Counted from the stretch's first letter, positions 26,831 through 35,730 are shown. The stretch: DNA of 64,000 nt from Ruminococcus flavefaciens ND2009 (GCF_000621785.1 NZ_KK211348.1:69494-133493), one strand, 5' to 3'. Notes: a model not told the origin generated them from the sequence alone. Numbers and translations are program-made.

Positions 26831-26856
26831 AAAAAAAGCAGCCCTGAGACTGCCTT
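26831..26856 (-). terminator. Weak terminator behind the dockerin remnant
   Basis: AAGGCAG and CTGCTT on the minus strand can pair and are followed by seven T. It fits transcription of the dockerin pseudogene in the minus direction. Confidence 0.6.
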
Positions 26857-26878
26857 TTATGAATATTCTGTTATGAGC

Positions 26879-27030
26879 TCAGTCCATATCCGGCAGGAAA
26901 CGTTTGGCTCCCACAAGGTCGGCAACGGTGCAGCCGTCGTCTGCGATAACGCTTTGCCTATGAGTACAAGGTCGAAAACGTCCACGGTTCCGTCACTGTA
27001 TGGAGAAGTTGTTTTATCTTTGAATGGGAA
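26879..27030 (-). pseudogene. Dockerin remnant with a frameshift
   Basis: On the minus strand the first frame reads SDGTVDVFDLVLIGKAL and a second frame continues ADDGCTVADLVGAKRFLPDMD to a TGA (26879-26881). These are the two calcium-binding halves of a dockerin; one extra base in GCGTTATCGCA would restore KALIADDG, very like the MRKALIAK ending of the LRR-dockerin protein at 46555. Upstream in frame there is a stop after about 11 codons, so the rest of the gene is gone. The stretch 26644-27126 otherwise holds only promoters and this relic. Confidence 0.72.
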
Positions 27031-27126
27031 TTAACAGAATGTTTACAATTTCAGCCGCACATTTTGCCGTCCTATCCGTTATAATATATGTAAAAACGGA
27101 AAGTTTTTCCGAAAGGAGGTATTTTT

Positions 27127-29676
27127 ATGAAACCATTCAAGCAAATTCTCACTTCATTCCTTGCAGGCTCGGTCATGATGTCGGCAGGAGCTTCTGCACT
27201 GCCTGTTACTGCGGTGACTGTGCCTGTGGGTGATGTCAGCATAATCACAGCAGACCGGACACTTGCTCAGCCGAAAGCCTACCCGAAGAACTACCTGGAG
27301 GCTCTGGACTTCGTCAATACCTACGGCAGCGGCTGTATTGCTAACGGTAATATCTGCATAGTACAGCAGCGCTCAGACGCCGAGGACGCCTATTACGATA
27401 TTGTCTGCAAAAGTGTTGACGTCGCAGACGCCAAGTTAAGGTGCATCTATTCCGATGACCTGTACTTTTCTCCCGATATTATTCCAAAGGAGGGCTTTCC
27501 CGAGAAGCAGGAGAAGCTCCGCGCACTTATGGAGAAATACGGCATAGCCGAGGACACAGAGTCTCTTGATAACTATTTCAGAGTAGAGGTATATATGTCC
27601 TCAACGCCAGATCTGCTGTTCGGTCTCGTTTCGGGCTATATGGACGGGGACAAGCCTGTGGAAACGGATATGCAGCCCTATTTCTTCGGCATCGGAACGG
27701 ATATTTTCGACAAGAGACAGAGCGACATCTATGAGTTTGCTCCCGACTGCGTTGGTGAGTACAACAGCTTCATAGAAGAAAACGGAGATCTTTCGGCGTC
27801 AGGGAAGTATATCATCTTCTGCGGCGATGTTCAGCGGGCTGCGGGCTTCGATGTTACCATGACACAGAGCGGTAAAGGCGAGGTCAAAGAGGTTGCAAGA
27901 TACGCAGTTAAAGATGTAAAGGCGGATATGTCCGATATAAGCGACGGCAGCGCTGTGAAGACGGTCATCGTTTATGAGCCCACAGCAGAGGGCGAGGTGG
28001 ATCTGGAGTTCAATATAGCTTCACAGGTCCAGGGAGCAGGCGATCCGAAGAACGTGAAGGGCAGCTTCACCATCACCGCTAAGCCCAATGATCGGTTTGA
28101 GATAGTTGAAAACAGGACGGACGTTCCCGAGTGGGTCCCCACGGATTTTGCCGAGGCTCTGGAGTTTGACAGGACCTACGGTGCTACCCGTGCAGCCGAC
28201 GGATATGCCTGCTGCGTCCGCAGAATGATAAAGGGCAGGAGCTACACAAAGTCAGGCGTTCACGCCCTTGACAAGCAGCAGAAAAATGCGGATCCCGGCA
28301 AGGTCTTTGAAAGGACCTTCACCCTTGAGGTCCCCGACAAGAGCGACACCGAGGCATATGAGAGCTATCTTGCCATGCTGAAAAAGTGCCGGCTCACCGA
28401 AAAGGACGTTCAGAACGCCGATAAAGAAATATACTATACCGTTGAGGTGTTCAAGCCCGAAAAGAACACCACTCTTTCCGTGTTCTGGGATAATATGTAC
28501 ACATACGAAAACGGCAAGCCAAAGGACTACATAGATCTTGAATTTGCTGTCGATGACAGCGGAAACGTCACTGAGACCGATATTTTCGGCTGGCTTCCCG
28601 ACTCAATGACAGAGATGAGAGAGTGGATAACGGAGAGGGGCAATGTTACAGCTCATGAGGAATATGTTGTGTTCTCTGTTATTTCAAGTGCATATAATAT
28701 GGAGATGTCCTATGAGGGTATCCCTGAGATCACAGAGGCATTCAGCTACAGATTTGAAGCTCCTTCCATCGTGACCACATTGGGAGCTCCATATGCAGAG
28801 GCGGTGCTCTATCAGGGCTGGAGACAGGGAAAGGACATAATGACCTTCGATTACAGCGGCGGCAAGGGACAGTATGAGCCCGCAGCAAAGACCGTTCAGA
28901 CAGTCAGCTTTAACCTTGATCTCCATGCCGCGCTGCTTGATGATGCGGGACTTGATCCCCTTGTCAAGGGCGACTGCAATTATGACGGTATGCTGGGAGT
29001 TGCCGATGTAGTGGCGCTCCAGAACTGGCTCCTGGGCAGAGATAGTCTCAGAAAGCCCGAAAATGCAGATATTGACGGTGACGGCGTTCTTGACGTATTC
29101 GACCTCATGCAGCTGAGAAAGCTGCTGGTGGAGTCTCCTCTCTGGGGAGAGGGTATCGTTGACGATCCCGAGCCTATGATGGTGGTAATCAGTGAGAACT
29201 TCGCATGGACTCCTCAGCAGAGAATAACCGTATTTGATCAGAACGGAACGGGATACAACATGGTCTACTCCGCAGACGCTTCCAAGAATGGCAATACATA
29301 TGGAACTATTATAAATCTCAGTAATGACAGCTGGTATGAGGACATAAAGGCGGTAATGAAGAACGAAAAAGCCAAAAAGCTCTGTATGCCCGATACTGCG
29401 GTAGCTCCCACAAGAAAGATAACAGCGGAGCTTGCAGAGCATATGGGCGAGGAATTATCAAAGGGCTATGTTTTCGGCTTTGATATGGGTCAGACAAATA
29501 CCTTCCTCATCGGAAAGGACGAAAAGGGCGAGCCCTGCTGTCTTGAGATCTTCACCACAGGCGGCTATGTCGCATGGTCTGAGTGTGATGAGATGCGCAC
29601 ATACCTCAAGAAGATCAGCGGAACGGGACTGGCTGCTGATCCGAAAGAAATAAAGAAATTATCAAAGCTTGATTGA
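27127..29676 (+). CDS. Secreted protein with duplicated N-terminal domain and internal dockerin
   Basis: An 849-residue protein with a signal peptide (1-30). Two related regions of about 200 residues follow (starting near 52 and 337): YLEALDFVNTYGSGCIANGN matches FAEALEFDRTYGATRAADGY, and both end in a GKYIIFCG / EEYVVFSV block. A dockerin lies inside the protein (about 615-670; KGDCNYDGMLGVADVVALQNW and DIDGDGVLDVFDLMQLRKLL), followed by about 180 residues of unknown fold (ITVFDQNGTGYNMVYSAD, YVFGFDMGQTNTFLIG). Dockerins are usually terminal. Start after AAAGGAGG; TATAAT at about 27080 has no clear -35. Function unknown; likely a cellulosome component. Confidence 0.82.
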   Translation: MKPFKQILTSFLAGSVMMSAGASALPVTAVTVPVGDVSIITADRTLAQPKAYPKNYLEALDFVNTYGSGCIANGNICIVQQRSDAEDAYYDIVCKSVDVADAKLRCIYSDDLYFSPDIIPKEGFPEKQEKLRALMEKYGIAEDTESLDNYFRVEVYMSSTPDLLFGLVSGYMDGDKPVETDMQPYFFGIGTDIFDKRQSDIYEFAPDCVGEYNSFIEENGDLSASGKYIIFCGDVQRAAGFDVTMTQSGKGEVKEVARYAVKDVKADMSDISDGSAVKTVIVYEPTAEGEVDLEFNIASQVQGAGDPKNVKGSFTITAKPNDRFEIVENRTDVPEWVPTDFAEALEFDRTYGATRAADGYACCVRRMIKGRSYTKSGVHALDKQQKNADPGKVFERTFTLEVPDKSDTEAYESYLAMLKKCRLTEKDVQNADKEIYYTVEVFKPEKNTTLSVFWDNMYTYENGKPKDYIDLEFAVDDSGNVTETDIFGWLPDSMTEMREWITERGNVTAHEEYVVFSVISSAYNMEMSYEGIPEITEAFSYRFEAPSIVTTLGAPYAEAVLYQGWRQGKDIMTFDYSGGKGQYEPAAKTVQTVSFNLDLHAALLDDAGLDPLVKGDCNYDGMLGVADVVALQNWLLGRDSLRKPENADIDGDGVLDVFDLMQLRKLLVESPLWGEGIVDDPEPMMVVISENFAWTPQQRITVFDQNGTGYNMVYSADASKNGNTYGTIINLSNDSWYEDIKAVMKNEKAKKLCMPDTAVAPTRKITAELAEHMGEELSKGYVFGFDMGQTNTFLIGKDEKGEPCCLEIFTTGGYVAWSECDEMRTYLKKISGTGLAADPKEIKKLSKLD

Positions 29677-29683
29677 ATCACTC

Positions 29684-29714
29684 AGCGGAGCGCCGGAAGC
29701 GCTCCGCTTTCTTT
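29684..29714 (+). terminator. Terminator
   Basis: AGCGGAGCGC (29684-29693) pairs with GCGCTCCGCT (29699-29708), followed by TTCTTT. Confidence 0.85.
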
Positions 29715-29786
29715 GTGCATTTATCACTAATGGACAATGATTTTACAGTGCGAATTGCCGAAAATTAAAAAAGCTCCGCAAACTTG

Positions 29787-29836
29787 TTGACACTGTGTCA
29801 GAATGATGCTATAATAACTGTAATGACACTGTGTCA
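29787..29836 (+). promoter_or_regulatory. TetR-controlled promoter with two palindromic operators
   Basis: TTGACA (29787-29792), 17-base spacer, TATAAT (29810-29815). A perfect palindrome TGACACTGTGTCA overlaps the -35 (29788-29800) and the identical sequence lies just after the -10 (29824-29836). Binding would block polymerase. The same arrangement occurs at 40477-40526. Confidence 0.9.
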
Positions 29837-29861
29837 GAATAAGAGAAAAGGAGGCATTGTC

Positions 29862-30479
29862 ATGCCAAAGGGGTCACCCGAGCTTACGGCTTCACGCCGT
29901 GAGGAGATAATAACTGCCTGCGAAAAGCTCTATGAGACCATGAGCTTCAAGGAGATAACGATCAAGGAGATAGGTGCGGTCACTTCCTTTACAAGGACTT
30001 CCATATACAACTACTTCCAGACCAAGGAGGAGATATTCCTTGCCCTTATGCAGCGGGAATACGAGCAGTGGGCTGAGGAGCTAAGCGCCATTGCCGACAG
30101 GAACAAGACCATGTCTGCGGAGACTTTTGCTGATGTTATAGCAAAGTCACTGGAAAAGAGAGAGCAGCTTCTCAAGCTCCTTGCCATGAACCACTACGAT
30201 ATGGAGGAGAACTCCCGTGAAGAAAGGCTCACGGACTTCAAGGTGGCTTACGGAGCGTCACTTGACGCCATGAGAGCCTGCGTTGTGAAGTTTTTCCCCG
30301 ATGTGAACACCGAGAGCTTCATATTCGTGTTCTTTCCGTTCCTTTTCGGCGTCTATCCCTATGCCGTGGCGACGGAAAAACAGCTCACCGCCATGCGTGA
30401 AGCAAAACTTGACTTTAAAATGCACAGCATTTATGAAATGATATATTCCTGCGTAATACAGCTGTTGGGAGGTAAATGA
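29862..30479 (+). CDS. TetR/AcrR-family transcriptional repressor
   Basis: A 205-residue regulator. The N-terminal helix-turn-helix is recognisable in ITIKEIGAVTSFTRTSIYNYFQTKEEIFLALM, followed by the usual helical ligand-binding domain. Start ATG at 29862 follows AAAGGAGG; an upstream in-frame start would run through its own operators. It overlaps the aldo-keto reductase gene. The paired TGACACnGTGTCA palindromes at its promoter and at 40477 indicate autoregulation and control of the flavoprotein operon 10 kb away. The inducer is unknown; the regulated genes suggest quinones or other electrophiles. Confidence 0.9.
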   Translation: MPKGSPELTASRREEIITACEKLYETMSFKEITIKEIGAVTSFTRTSIYNYFQTKEEIFLALMQREYEQWAEELSAIADRNKTMSAETFADVIAKSLEKREQLLKLLAMNHYDMEENSREERLTDFKVAYGASLDAMRACVVKFFPDVNTESFIFVFFPFLFGVYPYAVATEKQLTAMREAKLDFKMHSIYEMIYSCVIQLLGGK

Positions 30480-31516
30480 TGAAATACACAAAGCTTGGTA
30501 ATTCCGACCTGAATGTGTCCCGTATCTGTATGGGCTGTATGGGCTTCGGAGACTCAAAGAACGGACAGCACTCATGGACTCTTGACGAGGAGCACTCCCG
30601 CGAGATTATAAAACGGGGACTCGATCTTGGGGTCAATTTCTACGACACTGCCATAGGCTATCAGTCAGGTACCAGCGAGCAGTATGTGGGCAGAGCCCTA
30701 CGGGACTTTGCAAAGCGTGATGAGGTTGTAGTGGCGACAAAGTTCCTGCCCAGAACTCCTGCCGATATAGAAGCAGGCATAACGGGTCAGCAGCACATCG
30801 CCCGCATGATCGACAAGAGCCTTGAAAACCTTGGCATGGACTACGTTGACCTCTACATCTATCATATGTGGGACTGGAACACGCCCATATACGATATACT
30901 CGAAGGTCTGAACAATGCTGTGAAGGCAGGAAAGGTACGCTATATAGGCATATCCAACTGCTATGCCTGGCAGCTTGCAAAGGCGAATGCGCTTGCGGAG
31001 AAGGAGGGCTTTGCCAGGTTCGTAAGCGTTCAGGGACACTATAACCTCATCTTCCGCGAGGAGGAGCGTGAAATGGCTATGCTCTGCGCTGAGGACAATA
31101 TCGCTATGACGCCCTACAGCTCCCTTGCCAGCGGCAGACTTGCAAGACTTCCCGGCGAGAGCTCAAAGCGCGCCGAGGAGGACAGCTACGCTAAATTCAA
31201 GTATGACGCCACAAAGGAGCAGGACGAGGTCATCATCAGGCGAGTTGCAGAGCTTGCGGAAAAGCACGGCGTTTCCATGACCGAGGTGTCACTTGCATGG
31301 CTTCTCACAAAGGTCACAGCTCCTGTTGTGGGAGCTACAAAGCTCCACCACATCGAGGGCGCGGCAAAGGCTGTGGAGCTGGAGCTCACTGACGAGGAAC
31401 TTGCATATCTTGAGGAGCCCTATGTTCCTCACGCTCTGGCAGGAGTAATGGCACAGAACAAGCCCGCCAATAAAAACGAAAAGCACGTCTGGTCCACAGG
31501 AAGCCAGAAAATATAA
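30479..31516 (+). CDS. Aldo/keto reductase
   Basis: A 345-residue NAD(P)H-dependent oxidoreductase of the AKR superfamily. Catalytic residues are in place: Asp and Tyr in NFYDTAIGYQSG, Lys in VVATKFLPR and His in LYIYHMWDW. The cofactor region SNCYAWQLAKAN and VVGATKLHHIEG follow the AKR pattern. The ATG at 30479 overlaps the tetR stop. It belongs to the TetR operon with the CMD/cupin protein downstream and probably detoxifies reactive carbonyls. Confidence 0.92.
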   Translation: MKYTKLGNSDLNVSRICMGCMGFGDSKNGQHSWTLDEEHSREIIKRGLDLGVNFYDTAIGYQSGTSEQYVGRALRDFAKRDEVVVATKFLPRTPADIEAGITGQQHIARMIDKSLENLGMDYVDLYIYHMWDWNTPIYDILEGLNNAVKAGKVRYIGISNCYAWQLAKANALAEKEGFARFVSVQGHYNLIFREEEREMAMLCAEDNIAMTPYSSLASGRLARLPGESSKRAEEDSYAKFKYDATKEQDEVIIRRVAELAEKHGVSMTEVSLAWLLTKVTAPVVGATKLHHIEGAAKAVELELTDEELAYLEEPYVPHALAGVMAQNKPANKNEKHVWSTGSQKI

Positions 31517-31530
31517 AGGAGAGATAAATC

Positions 31531-32286
31531 ATGAGTGAAAAAATAGTACAGACAGCAGGCAGAGACCAGCTTGGCGAGTTCGCTCCCGCATTCGCACATC
31601 TCAACGATGATGTGCTCTTCGGAGAGGTATGGAACGAGCAGGCGATAGATGTAAAGACAAAGTGCATCATCACTGTGGTATCGCTGATGGCATCGGGTAT
31701 CACCGACAGCTCCCTCAGCTATCATCTCCAGAATGCAAAGGCTCACGGTGTCACGAAAGAGGAGATAGCAGCCATTATCACCCATGCTGCCATGTATGTG
31801 GGCTGGCCTAAGGGCTGGGCAGTTTTCAGGCTTGCAAAGGAGGTCTGGAATGAGACTTCTCCTGAGCTCACCGACAGGGACAGATACCAGAATACCATTT
31901 TCTTCCCCATAGGCGAGGAAAATCCCTACGGACAGTTCTTTGTGGGACAGAGCTATCTTGCTCCCGTTTCTACTGAGCAGGTGCCCGTGTACAATGTCAC
32001 ATTTGAGCCCGGCTGCCGCAACAACTGGCATATCCACCATGCAAAGAGCGGCGGCGGACAGATGCTGATCTGCGTAGGCGGCAGAGGCTATTATCAGGAG
32101 TGGGGCAAGGAGGCTGTGGAGCTTGCTCCCGGAACAGTCATCAATATCCCCGCAAATGTAAAGCACTGGCACGGAGCCGCTCATGACAGCTGGTTCTCAC
32201 ATCTTGCCCTTGAGATAGCAGGCGAGGAGGCAAGCACAGAGTGGTGCGAGGCTGTCTCCGATGAGGATTACAATAAGCTGAAATAA
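31531..32286 (+). CDS. Carboxymuconolactone decarboxylase-like protein fused to a cupin
   Basis: A 251-residue fusion. Residues about 20-115 form a CMD/AhpD-like helical domain (KTKCIITVVSLMASGITDSSLSYHLQNA, ITHAAMYVGWPKGW), which lacks the CxxC of AhpD peroxidases. Residues about 145-240 are a cupin barrel with metal-binding histidines in NNWHIHHAKSGGGQ and VKHWHGAAHD. Both are found together in redox or quinone-related proteins. It is the last gene of the TetR operon, 15 bases after the reductase. Confidence 0.88.
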   Translation: MSEKIVQTAGRDQLGEFAPAFAHLNDDVLFGEVWNEQAIDVKTKCIITVVSLMASGITDSSLSYHLQNAKAHGVTKEEIAAIITHAAMYVGWPKGWAVFRLAKEVWNETSPELTDRDRYQNTIFFPIGEENPYGQFFVGQSYLAPVSTEQVPVYNVTFEPGCRNNWHIHHAKSGGGQMLICVGGRGYYQEWGKEAVELAPGTVINIPANVKHWHGAAHDSWFSHLALEIAGEEASTEWCEAVSDEDYNKLK

Positions 32287-32324
32287 AAGCTCACATTTAA
32301 CAGTGATGCGTATACAAAAGTTAT

Positions 32325-32361
32325 GCCCCGAAGCGTTTTACATTGCCTCGGGGCTTTTTTA
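32325..32361 (+). terminator. Terminator of the TetR operon
   Basis: GCCCCGA (32325-32331) pairs with TCGGGGC (32348-32354), followed by six T. Confidence 0.85.
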
Positions 32362-32409
32362 GCTGCACCTCTGCTCCATCGGAGCGAAGGACTGTCCGTA
32401 TTACACTAT

Positions 32410-33882
32410 TTATGCCGCAGTTACAGCTGCGTATCTCTTTGAGTTTATCACCCTGTCCATCACAGCCTCGGGGGAGATCTCTCCGCCTATGACCATGTCG
32501 AATACAGAGGGTGAGTAGCCCGATACCAGCGCCGCTCCTGTTTCGGAGCGTGTCACAGGCATATTGCCGCAGTGTCCGCTCACGTTCCAGAACACCACCT
32601 CAGGCAGCACATAGCCGTACTGACGGTAGAGCTTTCTTACGGCACGGAACAGCACCTCGTTGTTTCCGCCTGTTACGCAGTAGTCGAACTGCATATCGGA
32701 TATTATGTATATCTTTGTGGGCAGCTCTGACTGAGGAACACGGTTCTTTATAGCCGTCTTCAGTATCAGTTTGAAAACTGCCTCCAGGTCTGTATTGGCT
32801 ATCTCGTTGAAGGTGCGGCAGTAATTCGCCTTTGCGACGATGTCCCTGCCCTTTATCTCCACCAGCTGAGGTGTCTCGGAGAAGGTTATGAAGTGGTTGG
32901 CGAATGCGCCTGTGTTGTGCTCTGCGAAGTATATTCCCAGAGACAGCGCTGCATCTATGGGGCGTATGCCTCCGCAGTTGCAGGTCATGGAGCCTGAGCC
33001 GTCAACTACTGCTATGGCGTTCTCACGTCTTGACGCAGTCAGGTCGGGCAGTGACTTCCACGCAGCGTCCAGAGACATTCTGTCTGCCTCGGAATTCTTT
33101 CCTGTCAGAGCCGCTCTTATGATGTCATAGGGGTACAGTCTGTCGGCGTTGAGTCTTGCCTCGCCGCTGTGTACCTTGTTCAGGAAGGTGGTGTAGCGCT
33201 CATTGTCATTGCGTATGAACGCATCTCTGTACTTGAACATTGCGCAGGAGGGCTGTACCTCATAGTCGAAGGTGTAGTCTCTCTCGCGGATACGGTTCTC
33301 GATGATGTCGGTGTATCTTCTCAGAGCGGACAGTGTCTTTCTGTACTCCGCCTCGGACATACCCAGCAGTGCTGCCAGGCGTCTGCCCTTGTTCCTTGTC
33401 TCCTTTGAGGAGGTGTTCACGGAGGGCAGCCACTTTGCCAGCAGGGAAGCCTGTCCCTTTCGGTTCATTGCAGCTATATCCGCATTGAGCTGTGTTCTTA
33501 TGACGTTTACAGCCTCAGGCTCCAGAGGAGTTCCCAGCAGTACGCACAGGTCGTCAAATCTGCCGTACTCGGCAAACAGGTGTACATTCCTTCTTACAGC
33601 CTCGGGAGCTGTATTTACCAGTGCAGAGACTGCTGTACGGAAGAAGCGTCTCTCGCCCAGACCGCCTCTTGCGTCACGGGCGAAGAAAACTATCTTCATG
33701 GTCTTCACGGGGTCTTCTGCGTAAGCACGGTTAACCAGTGCGGCTATCTCCTCCGCGGAGGCACTTCTCATGGCGCCTGCCTTGAAGAACATATCCAGGC
33801 AGAAGGACTCTGTTGAACGGTAAGCCATAGCGCCGTTCTCGGTATATGTGTTATTTGCTTCCTTCTTCAGAAAATTCAGCAT
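32410..33882 (-). CDS. Ro60/TROVE-like vWA protein (DUF2828 type)
   Basis: A 490-residue protein. The N-terminal two thirds are helical, beginning NTYTENGAMAYRSTES and containing FFARDARGGLGERRFFR, as in DUF2828 proteins, relatives of the TROVE/Ro60 fold that binds misfolded RNA and Y RNA. The C-terminal third is a von Willebrand A domain with a complete MIDAS start, VVDGSGSMT. The ATG at 33882 follows AAAGGAG. It lies downstream of rtcB on the same strand, with a structured RNA in between: the same arrangement as Rsr, Y RNA and RtcB in enterobacteria. Role inferred: RNA quality control with RtcB. Confidence 0.85.
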   Translation of the reverse strand: MLNFLKKEANNTYTENGAMAYRSTESFCLDMFFKAGAMRSASAEEIAALVNRAYAEDPVKTMKIVFFARDARGGLGERRFFRTAVSALVNTAPEAVRRNVHLFAEYGRFDDLCVLLGTPLEPEAVNVIRTQLNADIAAMNRKGQASLLAKWLPSVNTSSKETRNKGRRLAALLGMSEAEYRKTLSALRRYTDIIENRIRERDYTFDYEVQPSCAMFKYRDAFIRNDNERYTTFLNKVHSGEARLNADRLYPYDIIRAALTGKNSEADRMSLDAAWKSLPDLTASRRENAIAVVDGSGSMTCNCGGIRPIDAALSLGIYFAEHNTGAFANHFITFSETPQLVEIKGRDIVAKANYCRTFNEIANTDLEAVFKLILKTAIKNRVPQSELPTKIYIISDMQFDYCVTGGNNEVLFRAVRKLYRQYGYVLPEVVFWNVSGHCGNMPVTRSETGAALVSGYSPSVFDMVIGGEISPEAVMDRVINSKRYAAVTAA

Positions 33883-33909
33883 AGTTATTCTCCTTTCAGC
33901 GGGGAGCCC

Positions 33910-33950
33910 CCGCGGGCTTCCACGTTGACGCCCGCAAGCTCGCTCACTTC
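33910..33950 (-). other. GC-rich hairpins before the Ro-like gene
   Basis: On the minus strand GCGGGC pairs with GCCCGC, and alternatively GCGGGG with CCCCGC, within 33901-33950, just before the ribosome site of the Ro-like gene. No T-run follows, so these are more likely translation or processing elements than a terminator. Confidence 0.5.
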
Positions 33951-34007
33951 TTGTAAAAATCAAAGTCTGCTTTCGCTTACGGTGATCGAAATGTAACGGT
34001 AGTTTTC

Positions 34008-34272
34008 AAGTCAGCATTTTTATACCATACGTTTCCGCAGGGCAGGATTTGAACCTGCATTTGCCAATTTTTCGTGCTGTTGCTGACTTAGTGTAAAATA
34101 GATCATTCGCCGCCCGTCACGGCTCGTCTTTTACGCACAGTGCTTTGACCCGAAGGAAAGCTCTCTGTGTCCCTTAATCTATTGCTGTGAGAGCCGTGGA
34201 CGGCTGAAAACAAGACGCATTCTTTTTCATTGACAGATGAAAATAAAAACTGCTGTATGCGTCTTTGCAAGG
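34008..34272 (-). ncRNA. Y-RNA-like structured RNA with tRNA T-arm mimic
   Basis: The 490-base gap between rtcB and the Ro-like gene is densely paired. A perfect nine-base helix, AAGTCAGCA with TGCTGACTT (plus 34008-34016 and 34081-34089), encloses a T-arm: minus strand GCAGG-TTCAAAT-CCTGC (plus 34042-34058), with ATTGGCA nearby like a D-loop. Upstream on the minus strand are a hairpin with a C(UUCG)G loop (plus 34136-34169), crossing pairings GAGCCGTG/CACGGCTC (34191-34198, 34118-34125) and ATCTATT/AATAGAT (34177-34183, 34097-34103) that would make a pseudoknot, and a second nine-base helix (34212-34220, 34257-34265) capped by a seven-base inner stem. Bacterial Y RNAs (YrlA) contain such tRNA mimics. 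Ends are unknown. Confidence 0.7.
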
Positions 34273-34374
34273 CACTTTAATATGATCCTATGTTAACAGT
34301 ATAGTCATTCGTCTGCTGTAAGTGCCTTTATATCCTTTTTTACTGCGGCAGGAGGGGAGCTTCCGCCGCTTTTA

Positions 34375-35610
34375 TCAGCCCTTGATGACGCCTACCGTGA
34401 ACAGTCTCTTGACTGCCTCGGTAAGGTCGGTCTGGTTTGCCATGACATCGCCGATGTCCTTGTATGCGAAACGTGATTCCTCAGCCACATCGGACTTGTT
34501 GTTCTTGGCGAGAACTACGTCCTGCGCCTTTAAGTCCACCATTACGGACTCCACCGAGAACTTGTCCAGTGCAGCTGTTCGTGAGTAAGCTCTGCCTGCG
34601 CCGTGGGACGAGGACATGAAGCTGTCGGGGTTGCCCTTTCCGCGGACTATGTAGCTGTATGAGCCCATAGCACCGGGGATAATGCCCATATCTCCCTCAC
34701 GGGCGCGTATTGCACCCTTTCTGTGTACCCACACATTCCTGCCGAAGTGGTTTTCCAGAGCGGCATAGTTGTGGTGGCAGTTAATCTCCCCCGAAAACTC
34801 AGGAACGATGCCTGTATGCTTGGTTATGTGCTTTGCGAATATGTCCTTGACCTTTGAGAGCATTATTGCGCGGTTTTCATAGGCGAAGTCCATGCACAGC
34901 TGCATCCATGCCAGATAGCGCTGTCCCTCGTCGGTATCAACGGGCAGGAACGGCAGGTTCCATTCCGACGGCACCTTTGAGAACCATCTGTCGTTGAGCT
35001 CATGGGCTATCTTATTGAAGTACTGTCCAACGATATTTCCGAAGTGACGGCTTCCCGAGTGGAGCATGATACCGCACATTCCATCGTCGTCCTGCTGTAT
35101 CTCGATGAAGTGGTTTCCGCCGCCCAGGGTGCCTGCCTGAAAGTAACCCTCCTCTATCTGGGGGATAAGCTCCTTATCAGCTTCAAAGCGGCTCATCTCA
35201 GCCTTGGCGCGGTCCAGCACCTCCGAGTGCTGAGCTGTCTTGTAGTGTGCAAAGCCTGTGGGGATATTTCTCAGAACATCGCCGCATATTGTCTGCACAA
35301 GGTTACCGCTGCCTGTCATTGTCTCACGGAGCAGCGACACGGGTATATCGGTCTGGACGTATGCCATTCCGCAGCCGATGTCAACTCCCACCGCATTGGG
35401 GATAACCACATTCTCGCAGGCTATGACGCCGCCTATGGGCATTCCCTTTCCTGCGTGGGTGTCGGGCATAAGTGCTATCCACTTATGTGCGAAGGGAAGC
35501 TTCGCAAGGTGCTCCGCCTGTTCGATACACTTCTCGCCGACTGCCTCGGCGTTGGTCTGCCATATCTTTATGGGGAGCATTTCTGAATTCTTCTTGTAAT
35601 GTACGAACAT
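34375..35610 (-). CDS. rtcB: RNA-splicing ligase RtcB
   Basis: A 411-residue GTP-dependent RNA ligase joining 2',3'-cyclic phosphate (or 3'-phosphate) and 5'-OH RNA ends. Family motifs are complete: MPDTHAGKGMPIGGV, the metal cysteine in VGVDIGCGM, GGGNHFIEI, LHSGSRHFG, NCHHNYA and the guanylated histidine in SSSHGAGRAYSR. Length matches E. coli RtcB. ATG at 35610 is used; GTG at 35619 is possible. No archease gene is seen. It has its own promoter and is divergent from a pair of WYL regulators. Confidence 0.95.
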   Translation of the reverse strand: MFVHYKKNSEMLPIKIWQTNAEAVGEKCIEQAEHLAKLPFAHKWIALMPDTHAGKGMPIGGVIACENVVIPNAVGVDIGCGMAYVQTDIPVSLLRETMTGSGNLVQTICGDVLRNIPTGFAHYKTAQHSEVLDRAKAEMSRFEADKELIPQIEEGYFQAGTLGGGNHFIEIQQDDDGMCGIMLHSGSRHFGNIVGQYFNKIAHELNDRWFSKVPSEWNLPFLPVDTDEGQRYLAWMQLCMDFAYENRAIMLSKVKDIFAKHITKHTGIVPEFSGEINCHHNYAALENHFGRNVWVHRKGAIRAREGDMGIIPGAMGSYSYIVRGKGNPDSFMSSSHGAGRAYSRTAALDKFSVESVMVDLKAQDVVLAKNNKSDVAEESRFAYKDIGDVMANQTDLTEAVKRLFTVGVIKG

Positions 35611-35641
35611 TTTCTTCACTTCTTTCCTTTAGCTTGACTCC

Positions 35642-35647
35642 AGTATA
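35642..35647 (-). promoter_or_regulatory. Extended -10 promoter of rtcB
   Basis: Minus strand TGTTATACT (TATACT at plus 35642-35647) with no clear -35, so activation by a regulator, such as the divergent WYL proteins, is possible. Confidence 0.55.
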
Positions 35648-35701
35648 ACACAGGGAACAGAAATAATCATATAAAATTTTCTGCACACACTCTTTTTCAT
35701 A

Positions 35702-35730
35702 TTGCAAAGGGAAGTTTTTTCTGTTAATAT
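35702..35730 (+). promoter_or_regulatory. Promoter of the WYL-nucleotidyltransferase operon
   Basis: TTGCAA (35702-35707), 17-base spacer, TAATAT (35725-35730), 26 bases before the ATG at 35757. Confidence 0.7.

Noticed and set aside
34042..34058. tRNA gene suggested by a perfect T-arm
   Set aside because: No acceptor stem, anticodon arm or CCA end can be built around it; the surrounding nine-base helix fits a tRNA mimic better.
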